Below, in pieces: positions 1 through 11,183 of a DNA stretch of 64,000 nt. The stretch covers positions 1-64,000 of the forward strand of contig NZ_JAANIH010000031.1 of NCBI RefSeq assembly GCF_014529705.1. The letters run 5' to 3'. Made by a program: the position numbers and the translations under genes. Every line of letters begins with the position of its first letter. Positions within the stretch are counted from its first letter, which is position 1. A model generated the notes under the pieces. That model was not told the origin of the DNA. It did no database searches and was given only the letters and a program-made list of their open reading frames with translations. Source of the stretch: Bradyrhizobium campsiandrae (lineage in GTDB: Bacteria > Pseudomonadota > Alphaproteobacteria > Rhizobiales > Xanthobacteraceae).

Positions 1-1013
<1,013 letters not shown>

Positions 1014-1015
<2 letters not shown>

Positions 1016-1045
1016 GTTCCTTGAACCGGCAGAGTTCCTTGAACC
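1014..1045. repeat. Short tandem repeat between dnaB and alr
   Basis: GAGTTCCTTGAACC occurs twice, at 1014-1027 and 1032-1045, with an 18-bp period that begins inside the dnaB stop codon. It lies in the short dnaB-alr gap. Each copy contains the partial palindrome TTCCTTGAA. No function can be assigned; it could be a simple local duplication. Confidence 0.6.
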
Positions 1046-1073
1046 AGTCCTGCCTCTTGCGTAAAACGGCGCC

Positions 1074-2357
1074 ATGACAATGGCGTCCGACCCGAACATG
1101 ATCCCGCAATCCGGCCTTCTTTCCGTGGAGGCCAATCAGGCTGCCGCGCTCGCCGCCTATGGCGGCATCCTCACCGTCGATCTCGACGCCATCATCGCCA
1201 ACTGGCGCAAGCTCGAGAAGACGGCGGTGCCGGCCGAGTGCTCGGCGGTGATCAAGGCCGACGCCTATGGCTGCGGCATAGCGCAGGTCGCCCAAGCCCT
1301 GAACAAGGCCGGCTGCAAGACCTTCTTCGTCGCCACCATCGAGGAGGCGCGCACCGCTCGCGCGGCGGTGCCTGACGCCACGATCTACGTGCTCGGCGGC
1401 TATTTCCAGAACACCGGCGAGCACTACGCCAAGATCAACTGCCGTCCCGTGATCGGCGATCTCAACGAGCTCGCCGAATGGGACGTGTTCTGCCGCCGCA
1501 CCGGCTGGTCCGGCGGCGCCGCCATCCATATCGACACGGGCATGAACCGGCTCGGGCTGACGCTGTCCGAAGCGCAGGCGATCATCCCACGCATCAATGC
1601 CGGCGATCACGGCATCACGCTGGTGATGAGCCATCTGGTCGCGGCCGAGCAGCTCAACAGCCAGATCAACGCCAGGCAGCTCGCCGCCTTCCGCGGCATT
1701 GCCAGCGAATTCTCCGGCGTGCCTGCGGCGCTCGCCAACTCCTCCGGAATCTTCCTCGGCGCCCCCTTCCAGTTCGACCTGGTGCGCCCGGGCGCGGCGC
1801 TTTACGGCGTCAATCCGACGCCGGAAGCCGACAATCCGATGCAGCCGGTGGTCGACCTCAAAGCGCGCATCGTCCAGACCCGCAATGTCGAGCGCGGCGA
1901 GACCGTCGGCTATGGCGGCACCTGGACCGCGCGCCGGCCGACCAAACTGGCGATCATCGCGGTTGGCTATGCCGACGGCTATTTCCGCGCCGCCAGCTCC
2001 AATGACGGCACCCGCGGCGCCGAGGTCATCGTCGCCGGCAAGCGCTGCCCGGTGGCGGGCCGCATCTCCATGGACCTGATCGCGATCGACATCACCGATC
2101 TGCCGCCGAACGCGGCCCGGCGTGGTCACATGGTGACGCTGCTCGGCGAGGGCATCACCGTCGACGAGCTCGCACATCATTTCGGCACCATCGGTTACGA
2201 GGTGCTGACCAGCCTCGGCCACCGTTACGCCCGCGTCTACAAGGGCGGCAATGTGGTCGAGCCGCTGGTGAAGCCGGAGCCCGCGAAGGCAGCCGAACAG
2301 CCCTCCTCCCCGCCGCCGATCGAGCAGCAGGCGAGCCCGCCGCCGCTGCCGAGCTGA
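1074..2357 (+). CDS. alr: Alanine racemase
   Basis: PLP-dependent enzyme interconverting L- and D-alanine for peptidoglycan synthesis in the cytoplasm. The PLP-binding lysine is K61 in AVIKADAYGCG. The second catalytic base is the Tyr in VGYGGTW, and GRISMDL marks the C-terminal beta domain. At 427 residues it is longer than usual because of a roughly 20-residue N-terminal extension and a Pro/Ala/Glu-rich tail after about residue 400. An in-frame ATG lies two codons after the chosen start, so the exact initiator is uncertain. It is downstream of dnaB on the same strand, a common alphaproteobacterial arrangement. Confidence 0.96.
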   Translation: MTMASDPNMIPQSGLLSVEANQAAALAAYGGILTVDLDAIIANWRKLEKTAVPAECSAVIKADAYGCGIAQVAQALNKAGCKTFFVATIEEARTARAAVPDATIYVLGGYFQNTGEHYAKINCRPVIGDLNELAEWDVFCRRTGWSGGAAIHIDTGMNRLGLTLSEAQAIIPRINAGDHGITLVMSHLVAAEQLNSQINARQLAAFRGIASEFSGVPAALANSSGIFLGAPFQFDLVRPGAALYGVNPTPEADNPMQPVVDLKARIVQTRNVERGETVGYGGTWTARRPTKLAIIAVGYADGYFRAASSNDGTRGAEVIVAGKRCPVAGRISMDLIAIDITDLPPNAARRGHMVTLLGEGITVDELAHHFGTIGYEVLTSLGHRYARVYKGGNVVEPLVKPEPAKAAEQPSSPPPIEQQASPPPLPS

Positions 2358-2370
2358 GCGTCTCGCCCGC

Positions 2371-2589
2371 TTACTTCTTCCGGCTATCCAGCACGGCCTT
2401 GCAGGTCGCGCTCAGCTTGTCGTGCTTGGCCTCCAGACAGGCAATGACCTTGCCGCCGACCGGTGCAACGCCGGCGCAGAATTTGTCGTAGTCCGCCTTG
2501 CATGCGCCGTGCTGATTGCCCGATTGTGCCGAAGCCACCCCGGAGAACGCGACGACGAATGCGATAGCGGCAAAGCTCAATTTGGACAT
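2371..2589 (-). CDS. Small secreted cysteine-rich-repeat protein
   Basis: A 72-residue protein with a signal peptide (MSKLSFAAIAFVVAFSGVAS, cleavage near ASAQS). The mature part is short, with cysteines spaced as GAC...KFCAG...VIACLEAK...ATCKAVL, the pattern of the cysteine-rich repeat family (PF00839-like). The start is set by a GGAG ribosome site just upstream; the frame stays open further 5' but that extension lacks a signal peptide. It is convergent with alr (13 bp between stops) and divergent from xth. Probably a periplasmic disulfide-bonded protein; its function is unknown. Confidence 0.8.
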   Translation of the reverse strand: MSKLSFAAIAFVVAFSGVASAQSGNQHGACKADYDKFCAGVAPVGGKVIACLEAKHDKLSATCKAVLDSRKK

Positions 2590-2628
2590 TGGATCTCCGG
2601 GGACGGAAGGCGGAAGCGTTAGCTCTAC

Positions 2629-3399
2629 ATGAAGATTGCGACATTCAACATCAACAACATCAACCGCCGCCTGCCCAATCTGCTCGCGTGGATGCGCGCG
2701 GCCAAACCCGATGTCGTCGCGCTTCAGGAATTGAAGGCAAGTGATGGCGAATTTCCGGCGGCAGCGATCGAAAAGGCCGGCTACGGCGCGGTCTGGCGGG
2801 GACAAAAGACGTGGAACGGCGTCGCCATCCTCGCCCGCGGCGCCGAGCCGGTGCTGACCCGCGACCGGTTGCCCGGACGTCCCGACGACCACGAGGCGCG
2901 CTACATCGAGGCCGCCGTGCGCGGCGTCATCGTCACCAGCATCTATCTGCCGAACGGCAATCCGCAGCCGGGGCCGAAATTCGACTACAAGCTCGACTGG
3001 TTCGCGCGGCTGAAACGCCACGCGAAGACTTTCCTCAAGCAGGATCTGCCGGTCGTCCTTGCCGGCGACTACAATGTCGCGCCCACCGAGATCGACATCT
3101 ATCCGACGCGCTCATGGGACAAGGATGCGCTGATCCAGCCGAAGAGCCGCGCGGCGTTCGCCTCGCTCGTCGAACAGGGCTGGTGCGATGCGATCCGCGA
3201 ACTCCACCGCGAGAAACGCATCTACACATTCTGGGACTACAAGCGGAATCGCTGGCCGCGCGATGCGGGTCTGCGGCTCGATCACCTGCTGCTCAGCCCC
3301 GCCCTCGTCTCGCGCCTGGCAAAAGCCGGCGTCGACAAGAAGGTGCGCGGCGAGGACGGTGCGAGCGATCATGCGCCGGCGTGGGTGGTGCTCAAATAA
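2629..3399 (+). CDS. xth: Exodeoxyribonuclease III / AP endonuclease
   Basis: A 256-residue member of the EEP (exonuclease-endonuclease-phosphatase) family, acting in base-excision repair at abasic sites and on 3' termini. Key blocks in order are TFNINNINRR (N-terminal metal/catalytic region), LQELK (metal-binding Glu), TSIYLPNGN, LAGDYNVAP (catalytic Asp and Asn), LRLDHLLLS, and C-terminal GASDHAPAW with the catalytic Asp-His. Length is typical of XthA. It stands alone between a divergent small secreted protein and a convergent SGNH hydrolase remnant. All expected catalytic residues are present. Confidence 0.95.
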   Translation: MKIATFNINNINRRLPNLLAWMRAAKPDVVALQELKASDGEFPAAAIEKAGYGAVWRGQKTWNGVAILARGAEPVLTRDRLPGRPDDHEARYIEAAVRGVIVTSIYLPNGNPQPGPKFDYKLDWFARLKRHAKTFLKQDLPVVLAGDYNVAPTEIDIYPTRSWDKDALIQPKSRAAFASLVEQGWCDAIRELHREKRIYTFWDYKRNRWPRDAGLRLDHLLLSPALVSRLAKAGVDKKVRGEDGASDHAPAWVVLK

Positions 3400-3411
3400 C
3401 GACGACGTGCA

Positions 3412-4226
3412 TCACCGCCCGTAATAGTCCTGCACCGTGTCCCATGCCGCCTTCTGCAGCAGTTGCACCGTCTGCGGGTCAATTCCCATCGTGTAGGAAT
3501 TGCCGACCGGCGAGCGTCCCGTCAGCGCGGCGAACGTCACGCAGGATGCGAGGTAGGTACCCGCCGGACTCGGGTGCCGCTTGTCCGGCGCATAAAGGTT
3601 GAGCTCCGGCTGAAGCTTGCGGACGCGTGCGAAGGCGAGGCCCGCGGGAATGACCAGCGCATCATTGGCATTGCCGGCGGTCGTATAGCCTCGGCCAGCC
3701 CTTCCGTCATCTCCGGCTTGTCGAGATAGGCCCAGGACATGAACAGCACCGGCCGCATGCCGTGGGCGCGGACGATCTCGCTGTCCTTCCTGGCGAAGGT
3801 GCTGAAGGCGTCCTTCAATTGCGGATGGATCGGACACTGGCTGCAATCCATCATCACGACCGTATCGAACTGCTTGCCCGGCTTGTTGAAGACGACGACG
3901 TTCTGGTCGTCGAAGGAGTAGGCGCCGAGGCCGCCCGGCCGCAGCAGATTGTCCATGTCGTGCCAATCGAGGCCGGAGCCGCCGATGGTCGCCATGGTGT
4001 TGCGATAGGCCGCCTTGTTCGCTGCATCCGCAGCCCGCTGCATGTAGGAGAGATGCCCGGGCATGCCATTGTTGTAGTAGAAAAAGCTATTGCCGACGAA
4101 CAGCGTGGCCTTGGGATAGTCTGGCCCGAGCGAGGTGATCTTCGGCCTGGTCTGCGCTTGTGCATGAGAGCCGGCCGCAACGGCCAGACACATTGCGAGC
4201 ATCACTCGCGCAAAAAGACGCATCAT
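3412..4226 (-). pseudogene. SGNH/GDSL-type hydrolase interrupted by a frameshift
   Basis: Two overlapping minus-strand frames together encode one secreted hydrolase of about 270 residues. The 5' part (from ATG 4226) has a signal peptide, the block I motif VGNSFFYYNNG with the nucleophile Ser, and GGSGLDWHDM. It runs correctly to LAEA near 3690, then shifts into low-complexity reading. The other frame resumes at YTTAGNANDAL and contains DKRHPSPAGTYL, the block V Asp-x-x-His. Restoring one base at about 3684-3690 joins the two parts seamlessly. It is therefore either a recent pseudogene or a base-call error. Typical GDSL enzymes act on periplasmic esters or acylated glycans; the substrate here is unknown. 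Confidence 0.85.
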
Positions 4227-4322
4227 GGGTTTCCTTCCCTTTTTCTCGGGCCGGAAACAAATCAGCTTTTCAAAATCGCCTCAAGGGGACGGGCGTGCAT
4301 CAGATATGCAGCCGGCGCCTGC

Positions 4323-4691
4323 TCACCACAAATTCCTGCCATCGATGACGTTGACGGGAACCGCTTCCAGATCAAAGTCGTCGAACAGGCGCGCATTCAC
4401 CGCGACCTTCGGATTGTCGAAATCGGGCTTGCCGGTCGACCAGTCCGGCGACTCCGAATAGGTGCCGCAGCCGCAATTCGCGCAATAGTGATGCTTGACG
4501 GTACGGCTCCCCCACAAATAGGTCGCGACGTTGTCGGGAGGCGACAACAGCCTGAACTGCGCCGGCGTGTAATAGGCCCATAGCGCGCCGCGCTTGGCGC
4601 AGAGCGAGCAGGTGCAGCGGGTCACGTTCGTGGGCGCCTCCGTCACCTCGAATACCGTCTCACCGCAATGGCAGCTTGCCTCGATCGGCAT
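4323..4691 (-). CDS. GFA-family zinc-binding protein
   Basis: A 122-residue protein of the glutathione-dependent formaldehyde-activating (GFA/CENP-V) fold. Zinc-site cysteines are visible as CHCG near residues 7-10, CTCSLCAKRG, and YCANCGCGTY. Members bind zinc structurally and catalytically, but most of these stand-alone proteins have no proven substrate. The ATG at 4691 follows a strong GGGAGCGG ribosome site. A second, divergent GFA protein lies at 61031-61540. A role in thiol-adduct chemistry is only an inference from the family. Confidence 0.88.
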   Translation of the reverse strand: MPIEASCHCGETVFEVTEAPTNVTRCTCSLCAKRGALWAYYTPAQFRLLSPPDNVATYLWGSRTVKHHYCANCGCGTYSESPDWSTGKPDFDNPKVAVNARLFDDFDLEAVPVNVIDGRNLW

Positions 4692-4774
4692 GATCCGCTC
4701 CCGTTTTGTCAGGAGGTGGTCATAGCCCGCCCCTGCTGCCAACATGCTGTCAGCAGCGGGATGCCTCGGAAAGA

Positions 4775-5083
4775 CTAGTTCGCCGACAACCGTTTGGCGT
4801 TGGCGGCGACGTGCTCACGATAGCGCTGAACCACCGCAGCTGGTGTTGCGCCCGCAAGCAGGCTGGCAAACGCTTCGAAAGCGGCGGCGACCTTCTCGCT
4901 GACCATCAGAACGGCCTCCCGTCCGGCGGCCTCGTCGCCATGGCTGAGCTTCTCGCAGCGGAGGCAAACCACCTCGCTCGCTTCGACCGCGAGCATGGCG
5001 CCGGCGTACCAGGGAAAACCGTCGTCGGACCCGCTGAGCACCGCGTGGCGGTCGAGAGCGGAGAAGGAATGATGGTCGGGCAT
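4775..5083 (-). CDS. Hypothetical protein, 102 residues
   Basis: I do not recognise a family. The protein is mixed-charge and soluble, with a helical C-terminal half from about residue 50 (EKVAAAFEAFASLLAG). It contains a VVCLRCEKL segment with two cysteines, but no full zinc site, signal peptide or membrane segment. ATG at 5083 has GAGG five bases upstream; a GTG one codon earlier is possible. It lies upstream of the GFA gene on the same strand with an 83-bp gap, so co-transcription is possible. Coding status rests on the ribosome site and codon bias. Confidence 0.6.
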   Translation of the reverse strand: MPDHHSFSALDRHAVLSGSDDGFPWYAGAMLAVEASEVVCLRCEKLSHGDEAAGREAVLMVSEKVAAAFEAFASLLAGATPAAVVQRYREHVAANAKRLSAN

Positions 5084-5413
5084 CACGGCCTCAAATTCTT
5101 TGAGCGAACGCTCCGATCAATACGCTTCAAATTCTAAGGATCCGGCCCGGGAACCGGTCGGATTGGCGCCACCTGCAACACCGGCAGTTAACCAAGCTGC
5201 ACCACGAGATATTGCGTTCCCTGACAGGCAAAGATGAGCCGCGAGGATGCGAGCATCGTCCGGTAGGATGCGCTCCAGAGCCGGGGCCCATGCTTCAGCG
5301 TACCGCGAGGCTTTCTGGATCCCGGTTCTGCGGAGCGTCACGCCTGCCGACGGCGTCCGGGACACGAGAGCGGAGAATCCGGCTACACTGTTTCGATTCC
5401 CGGGAGCCCTCCC
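5084..5413. other. Gene-less interval with a degenerate palindrome
   Basis: About 330 bp separate a minus-strand hypothetical gene from the plus-strand exporter gene. Short open frames exist on both strands but none has a ribosome site or a recognisable domain. Around 5319-5377 there is an imperfect inverted repeat with outer arms TCCCGG and CCGGGA. The promoters for both flanking genes should lie here, but I could not identify a convincing -35/-10 pair. Confidence 0.5.
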
Positions 5414-6139
5414 TTGCCCTTCCTCTTCGTCCTCAGCGTCGGCCTCATCGCAGGCACCCTATCCGGCATCGTCGGCACGGGCTCATCGATCATGCTGATG
5501 CCGGTGCTGGTTTACGCCTATGGACCGAAGCAGGCCGTGCCGATCATGGCGATCGCCTCTGTGATGGCGAATTTCTCGCGCATCCTGGCGTGGTGGCGCG
5601 AGGTCGACTGGCGGGCTTGCCTCGCCTATTCGGTCACGGGCGTCCCGGCCGCGGTGCTGGGCGCGCGGACGCTGCTCGCCCTGCCCTCGCATGCCGTCGA
5701 TCTTGCCATCGGCATCTTCCTGATTGCCATGGTGCCGGTGCGGCACTGGCTGGCGCGGCACGATCTCAAGGCCAATCTCTGGCATCTTGCGATCGGTGGC
5801 GCGATCATCGGCTATCTCACCGGCATCGTGGTCTCGACCGGACCGCTCAGCGTGCCGCTGTTCCTGTTCTACGGCCTGTCCAGGGGCGCCTTTCTGGCGA
5901 CCGAGGCGGCCGCCTCGCTGGGGCTTTATTTCGCCAAATCGGTGACGTTCGAACGCTTCGGTGCGCTGACGCAGGAGCTCTTCATCAAGGGCCTGGTCGC
6001 GGGCTCATCGCTGATGGTCGGCGCTTTCGTTGCAAAGCGCTTCGTGCTGCACCTGAAGCCGGAGATATTCCGCCTGGTGATGGATGCCATCATGATCGCG
6101 GCTGGCTTGTCGATGCTCTGGAACGCGACGCAGCCTTAA
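5414..6139 (+). CDS. TauE/SafE (TSUP)-family membrane exporter
   Basis: A 241-residue integral membrane protein with about seven to eight hydrophobic helices. It has the family's characteristic Gly-rich first helix, LIAGTLSGIVGTGSS, and a repeated Gly/Pro-rich segment around residue 145 (STGPLSVPLFLFYGL). TSUP proteins move sulfite, sulfonates or other organic anions across the inner membrane. The TTG at 5414 is the best start because it puts the first helix at the extreme N-terminus. The gene is not in an operon: it converges on the GGDEF/EAL gene ten bases away. The actual substrate cannot be read from the sequence. Confidence 0.85.
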   Translation: MPFLFVLSVGLIAGTLSGIVGTGSSIMLMPVLVYAYGPKQAVPIMAIASVMANFSRILAWWREVDWRACLAYSVTGVPAAVLGARTLLALPSHAVDLAIGIFLIAMVPVRHWLARHDLKANLWHLAIGGAIIGYLTGIVVSTGPLSVPLFLFYGLSRGAFLATEAAASLGLYFAKSVTFERFGALTQELFIKGLVAGSSLMVGAFVAKRFVLHLKPEIFRLVMDAIMIAAGLSMLWNATQP

Positions 6140-6149
6140 TCGAGCCACT

Positions 6150-8207
6150 TCAGAAGGCGAACTCGGGTGCAATCGGCGGGCTGTCGGCCAGCACGCGTTC
6201 TCGGTTGCCGCCGGCTGCGGCGAGCTCTCGCAGCACGGCTGCGAGCGGCTGCGGCCTATGGTACAGAAAGCCCTGGCCGAGCCTGACACCCATCTCGCGC
6301 ATCGCCTGCGCCTGCTCGGCCCGCTCGATCCCTTCCGCGACCAGCGTCAGTCCGAGCGTGCCCGCGAGCGAGGCAATGACGCCGACGATCGCCTTGTCCT
6401 CGGCACTTTCAGGGATTTCGCGGATGAACGCCTTGTCGATCTTGACCTTGTCGAGCGGAAAGCGCCTGAGATGAGCGAGCGAGCTGTAGCCCGTGCCGAA
6501 ATCGTCGAGCGCAATGGTCGCCCCCAAGCGCCGCAACCGGCGCAGCGTATCGGATGCGCTGGCGATGTTGTTGATCAGCGAGCCCTCGGTAATCTCGAGC
6601 TCGAGCGATGAGGCCGCAACGCCGAACCGCTCGCAGGTCTCGCGCAGCTCGGATGCGAGCGAATGGTCGGCGAGCTCCGAGGGCGGCAGATTGATCGCGA
6701 TCCTGATCTGCGGTCTGCCGGCAGCGGCCAGATGCTGCAGCGCCCGGCAGGCGTCGGTCAGCACATAGCGCGTCAGCCGCGCGTTGTTGCCGCTGCGCTC
6801 GATCAGCGGCAGGAATTCGACCGGGCTGATCACGCCGTGCTCGGGATGACGCCAGCGAATGAGCGCCTCCAGGCCGGTGACGTCCTGGGTCTCGAGGTCG
6901 ACCTGGCTCTGATACCAGACCTCGAACTGCCCCTCGGAGAAGGCCGTGGGAATGGTCAGTTCCAGATCCCGCCGGCGGCGATAGTGGCGCTGCAGCGCTT
7001 CGTCCAGCACCGCAACGGTGCCCGGCGCCTTGCTCTTGGCGTGGTAGAGCGCGATATCGGCAAGCGCCGGCAGATGGGACAGTTCGGGATCACCGGCGCG
7101 GCGCACCGCAAGGCCGATGCTGGCACGCGGCACGACCTGCTTGTCATGCAGCAGGATCGGCGCGGAAATCGCATCGAGCAGTTGCCGCGCGAAGGCCTGC
7201 GCGGCCGCTTCATTGCCGACCTCGGGCCTGATAACCACGAACTCGTCGCCGCCGAGCCGCGCGACCCAATCCGCCGGTCCGACCGTGCCGCGAAGCCGCT
7301 CGGAGATGTGAACCAGGAATTTGTCGCCGGCATCGTGACCGAAGGTGTCGTTGACGGCCTTGAAATCATCGAGGTCGATGAAGTTGAATGCGATCAGCGC
7401 GTCCGGCGAAGCGGCTTCCTTGCTCAAGGTCACCAGCCGCTCGGACAGCGAGCGCCGGTTGGGCAGCCCCGTCAGCGGATCGTGCGAGGCCATGTGACCG
7501 AGCCGGTCGAGCGCGCCCGAGGTGGTGTGCTGCATCGCGTTGAAGGCCTGCGCGAGCTGGCCAAATTCGTTCGATGATTTGACGTCGGCCGGATAGGCGC
7601 GGCCGTCCTGCTTGCTGCGCTGGATCGCCGACATCATCGCGGCCAGCGGCTTGCCAATGAAATTGTTGGCTGAAATCCGCATCGCGATCACGGTCGCAAG
7701 CGTCCCGAGCAGGCCGACGACGAGAAGCAGCCCCAGCCTGCTGCCGGCGTCGACATAGAGCGTCGCGTAGGAATAGGCGATCACGATGCGGCCGGCCTGC
7801 ACGGCGATGTTGCCGTTGCTGTAGGCGATCGGACGCGAGATTTCGGTGAGAGCCTGCACCGTCGGCCGCGCCACCACCCGGGCGATCACGACGCCCGTAT
7901 CGTCATAGACGGCGGCGGCCGCGATGGTTTCGTCGTGCATGATCTCGTTGAGCACGCCGGTGACCTGGTCGTAGCGCATCTTCCAGAGCGGCTCGGCGAT
8001 CAGCTCGGCACGGCTCTCGGCGACGCGGGCGATACGGGCATCGAGCTGCCTGATTTGCGACCAGAAGCTCGAAATCTCGACGCCGGCCGAAGCCAGCAAT
8101 TGCACCAGCAGCAGCACCGGCACGGTGGCCCAGATCATCGCGCGGACCACCGAACGCGACGCCGCGGGCTTCTTCGAGCCGTTCATCCTGTCCTCGTCCC
8201 GCATCAT
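6150..8207 (-). CDS. Membrane GGDEF/EAL c-di-GMP enzyme
   Basis: A 685-residue signalling protein. Order: short cytoplasmic N-terminus, TM1 (about 24-45), a periplasmic sensor region of about 110 residues, TM2 (about 158-178), HAMP linker, GGDEF domain with intact RLGGDEFVVI, then an EAL domain with LEALIRWRHPEHG and LDDFGTGYSSL. Both catalytic signatures look intact, so it may make and degrade c-di-GMP. Its ATG overlaps the stop of the upstream periplasmic binding protein gene as ATGA (8204-8207). This translational coupling suggests that protein supplies the ligand signal to the sensor region. Confidence 0.94.
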   Translation of the reverse strand: MMRDEDRMNGSKKPAASRSVVRAMIWATVPVLLLVQLLASAGVEISSFWSQIRQLDARIARVAESRAELIAEPLWKMRYDQVTGVLNEIMHDETIAAAAVYDDTGVVIARVVARPTVQALTEISRPIAYSNGNIAVQAGRIVIAYSYATLYVDAGSRLGLLLVVGLLGTLATVIAMRISANNFIGKPLAAMMSAIQRSKQDGRAYPADVKSSNEFGQLAQAFNAMQHTTSGALDRLGHMASHDPLTGLPNRRSLSERLVTLSKEAASPDALIAFNFIDLDDFKAVNDTFGHDAGDKFLVHISERLRGTVGPADWVARLGGDEFVVIRPEVGNEAAAQAFARQLLDAISAPILLHDKQVVPRASIGLAVRRAGDPELSHLPALADIALYHAKSKAPGTVAVLDEALQRHYRRRRDLELTIPTAFSEGQFEVWYQSQVDLETQDVTGLEALIRWRHPEHGVISPVEFLPLIERSGNNARLTRYVLTDACRALQHLAAAGRPQIRIAINLPPSELADHSLASELRETCERFGVAASSLELEITEGSLINNIASASDTLRRLRRLGATIALDDFGTGYSSLAHLRRFPLDKVKIDKAFIREIPESAEDKAIVGVIASLAGTLGLTLVAEGIERAEQAQAMREMGVRLGQGFLYHRPQPLAAVLRELAAAGGNRERVLADSPPIAPEFAF

Positions 8208-9361
8208 TCGGCGGTGCCGCTTGGTGGCGACAGCGACGAGATCAGCGCGTCGACGGAGAAATCATATTGGCCGCAACGGTCCGGCTTTGCCCTGAACCGC
8301 GCAAAGTCGATGCGATCGAAGGCCCGGACCTTGATCAGCCCGGCGACGGAGCCGAGATTGTCGCGCGTGATCGCCGACGTCTTGACCTCGACATGCGGCG
8401 AAGCCGACGCAAAGTCGCAACCATCGGCATGGTCGCGCAGCAGCACGACAGACCAGCCGCCGAGCAGGAAATGACCGCCATCGGTCAGCAGCAGGCGCCC
8501 GGCCTTGATTTCGCGCAGTGCGTCCTCCGACCAGTTGAGACCGACGACCTGAATAGTCTCGCCCGGCGTGATGCCGGCGGCCTCAACGGCCTTCAGTGCG
8601 CCGAGCGCCATCGGGTCGTTTCCAGCCCATATCCCTGCGGGGCGGATGCCCTTGCGCTGCGCCCAGCCGAGATAATTGGCCGCGACCTTCTCCGCTTCCG
8701 ACTGCGTCCAGTTGGCAAACAGCATCCGGTCCACGACCACGTCGGGCGCGGCCGCGACGGCGAGCTGGAGGCCGGCATTGCGGGCGATCGAAGCCGGGGT
8801 GATCTCGTCACCACCGATCCCGAGCAGATGGATCTTGCCGTCTGGGCTTTGCCATTTCTCCTGACGTGCGGCGCCGATCAGCGCATTGGCCATGCGCGCG
8901 CCCGCGGTCGTCAGATCGGTCGTGATGTCGCCAAGCCAGCTCTTGAGCTTGGCCCGCGGCGGTCCAAGACGCACGGCGTCTTCGCCAATCAGCGTGTTCG
9001 ACAGCAGCAGCGTCTTGACGCCTGCCGCCTCTGCCGCTTCCAGGATCGGAACGGCAGCGGACTCCTCGTTCGAGAGAATGAGATAATCGGGCTTGTCGGC
9101 ACGGGCGACCACGCCGAGGCCAAGCTCCTGCATGGTGCGGTAATTGCGTTCGCTGGTCAGCACCTCGACATGGGCGTTGAGCTTGCGGCCGGCGGCCTGC
9201 ATGGTCTGCGCGACCATGTCCCAATAGACCTCGCCGGTCTTGCCGGGGTTCACGAAGACGATGTTGAGCGGTTTTGCATCGGCCGCAACGGCGCAGCCGG
9301 CCGGAGCGAGAGCGCCCCAGGCGATGCCCATTGCAAGCAATATGCGTAACAGAACCGTCAT
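8204..9361 (-). CDS. Periplasmic binding protein (sugar/LuxP-like) coupled to GGDEF/EAL protein
   Basis: A 385-residue secreted protein: signal peptide at residues 1-27, then a type I periplasmic-binding fold starting KPLNIVFVNPGKTGEVYWD, with IWAGNDPMALGALKA in the second lobe. It resembles substrate-binding subunits of sugar ABC transporters, but no permease or ATPase gene is nearby. Instead it overlaps by four bases the gene of a membrane GGDEF/EAL protein. The inference is that it is a signalling receptor subunit rather than a transport subunit. The ATG at 9361 is chosen because the signal peptide begins there; 18 upstream in-frame codons lack signal features. Confidence 0.85.
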   Translation of the reverse strand: MTVLLRILLAMGIAWGALAPAGCAVAADAKPLNIVFVNPGKTGEVYWDMVAQTMQAAGRKLNAHVEVLTSERNYRTMQELGLGVVARADKPDYLILSNEESAAVPILEAAEAAGVKTLLLSNTLIGEDAVRLGPPRAKLKSWLGDITTDLTTAGARMANALIGAARQEKWQSPDGKIHLLGIGGDEITPASIARNAGLQLAVAAAPDVVVDRMLFANWTQSEAEKVAANYLGWAQRKGIRPAGIWAGNDPMALGALKAVEAAGITPGETIQVVGLNWSEDALREIKAGRLLLTDGGHFLLGGWSVVLLRDHADGCDFASASPHVEVKTSAITRDNLGSVAGLIKVRAFDRIDFARFRAKPDRCGQYDFSVDALISSLSPPSGTAE

Positions 9362-9565
9362 TCTTTTCGCCCCACCCCGTCTTGGTTCCGAAACTGGACC
9401 TGCGTCCGCTAACATTTGGCAAAGCCCGGCGCGGCAGGGCGGCGTAGCGCTAACAAAGGGTGTATCGGCCGCACGGAATTGGGTTAATGGAAGCGCTCAC
9501 GGACGCCCGCGCAGCCCACCGTTCCGTGCTATCAGCGCATCTGAAACCTCCGACTCACCATACCC

Positions 9566-11014
<1,449 letters not shown>

Positions 11015-11183
11015 CCGGAGGTGACGCCACGCGGCCCCGCCGCTATACAGCCGTCACAAAAGCAGCATGGGATTGCGTGGTTACGGCCTTGCCGGAAGCG
11101 CCGTCTGCCTCTCTTTTAGGGCGGCGGCCAAGCACCGATTCGGCTACAGCACCTTTGAGAGTACGAGCGGACCAGACCAGCCG

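Noticed and set aside
5117..5365. An 82-codon minus-strand frame before the TauE-like gene
   Set aside because: No ribosome site, no domain, and it covers the degenerate palindrome.
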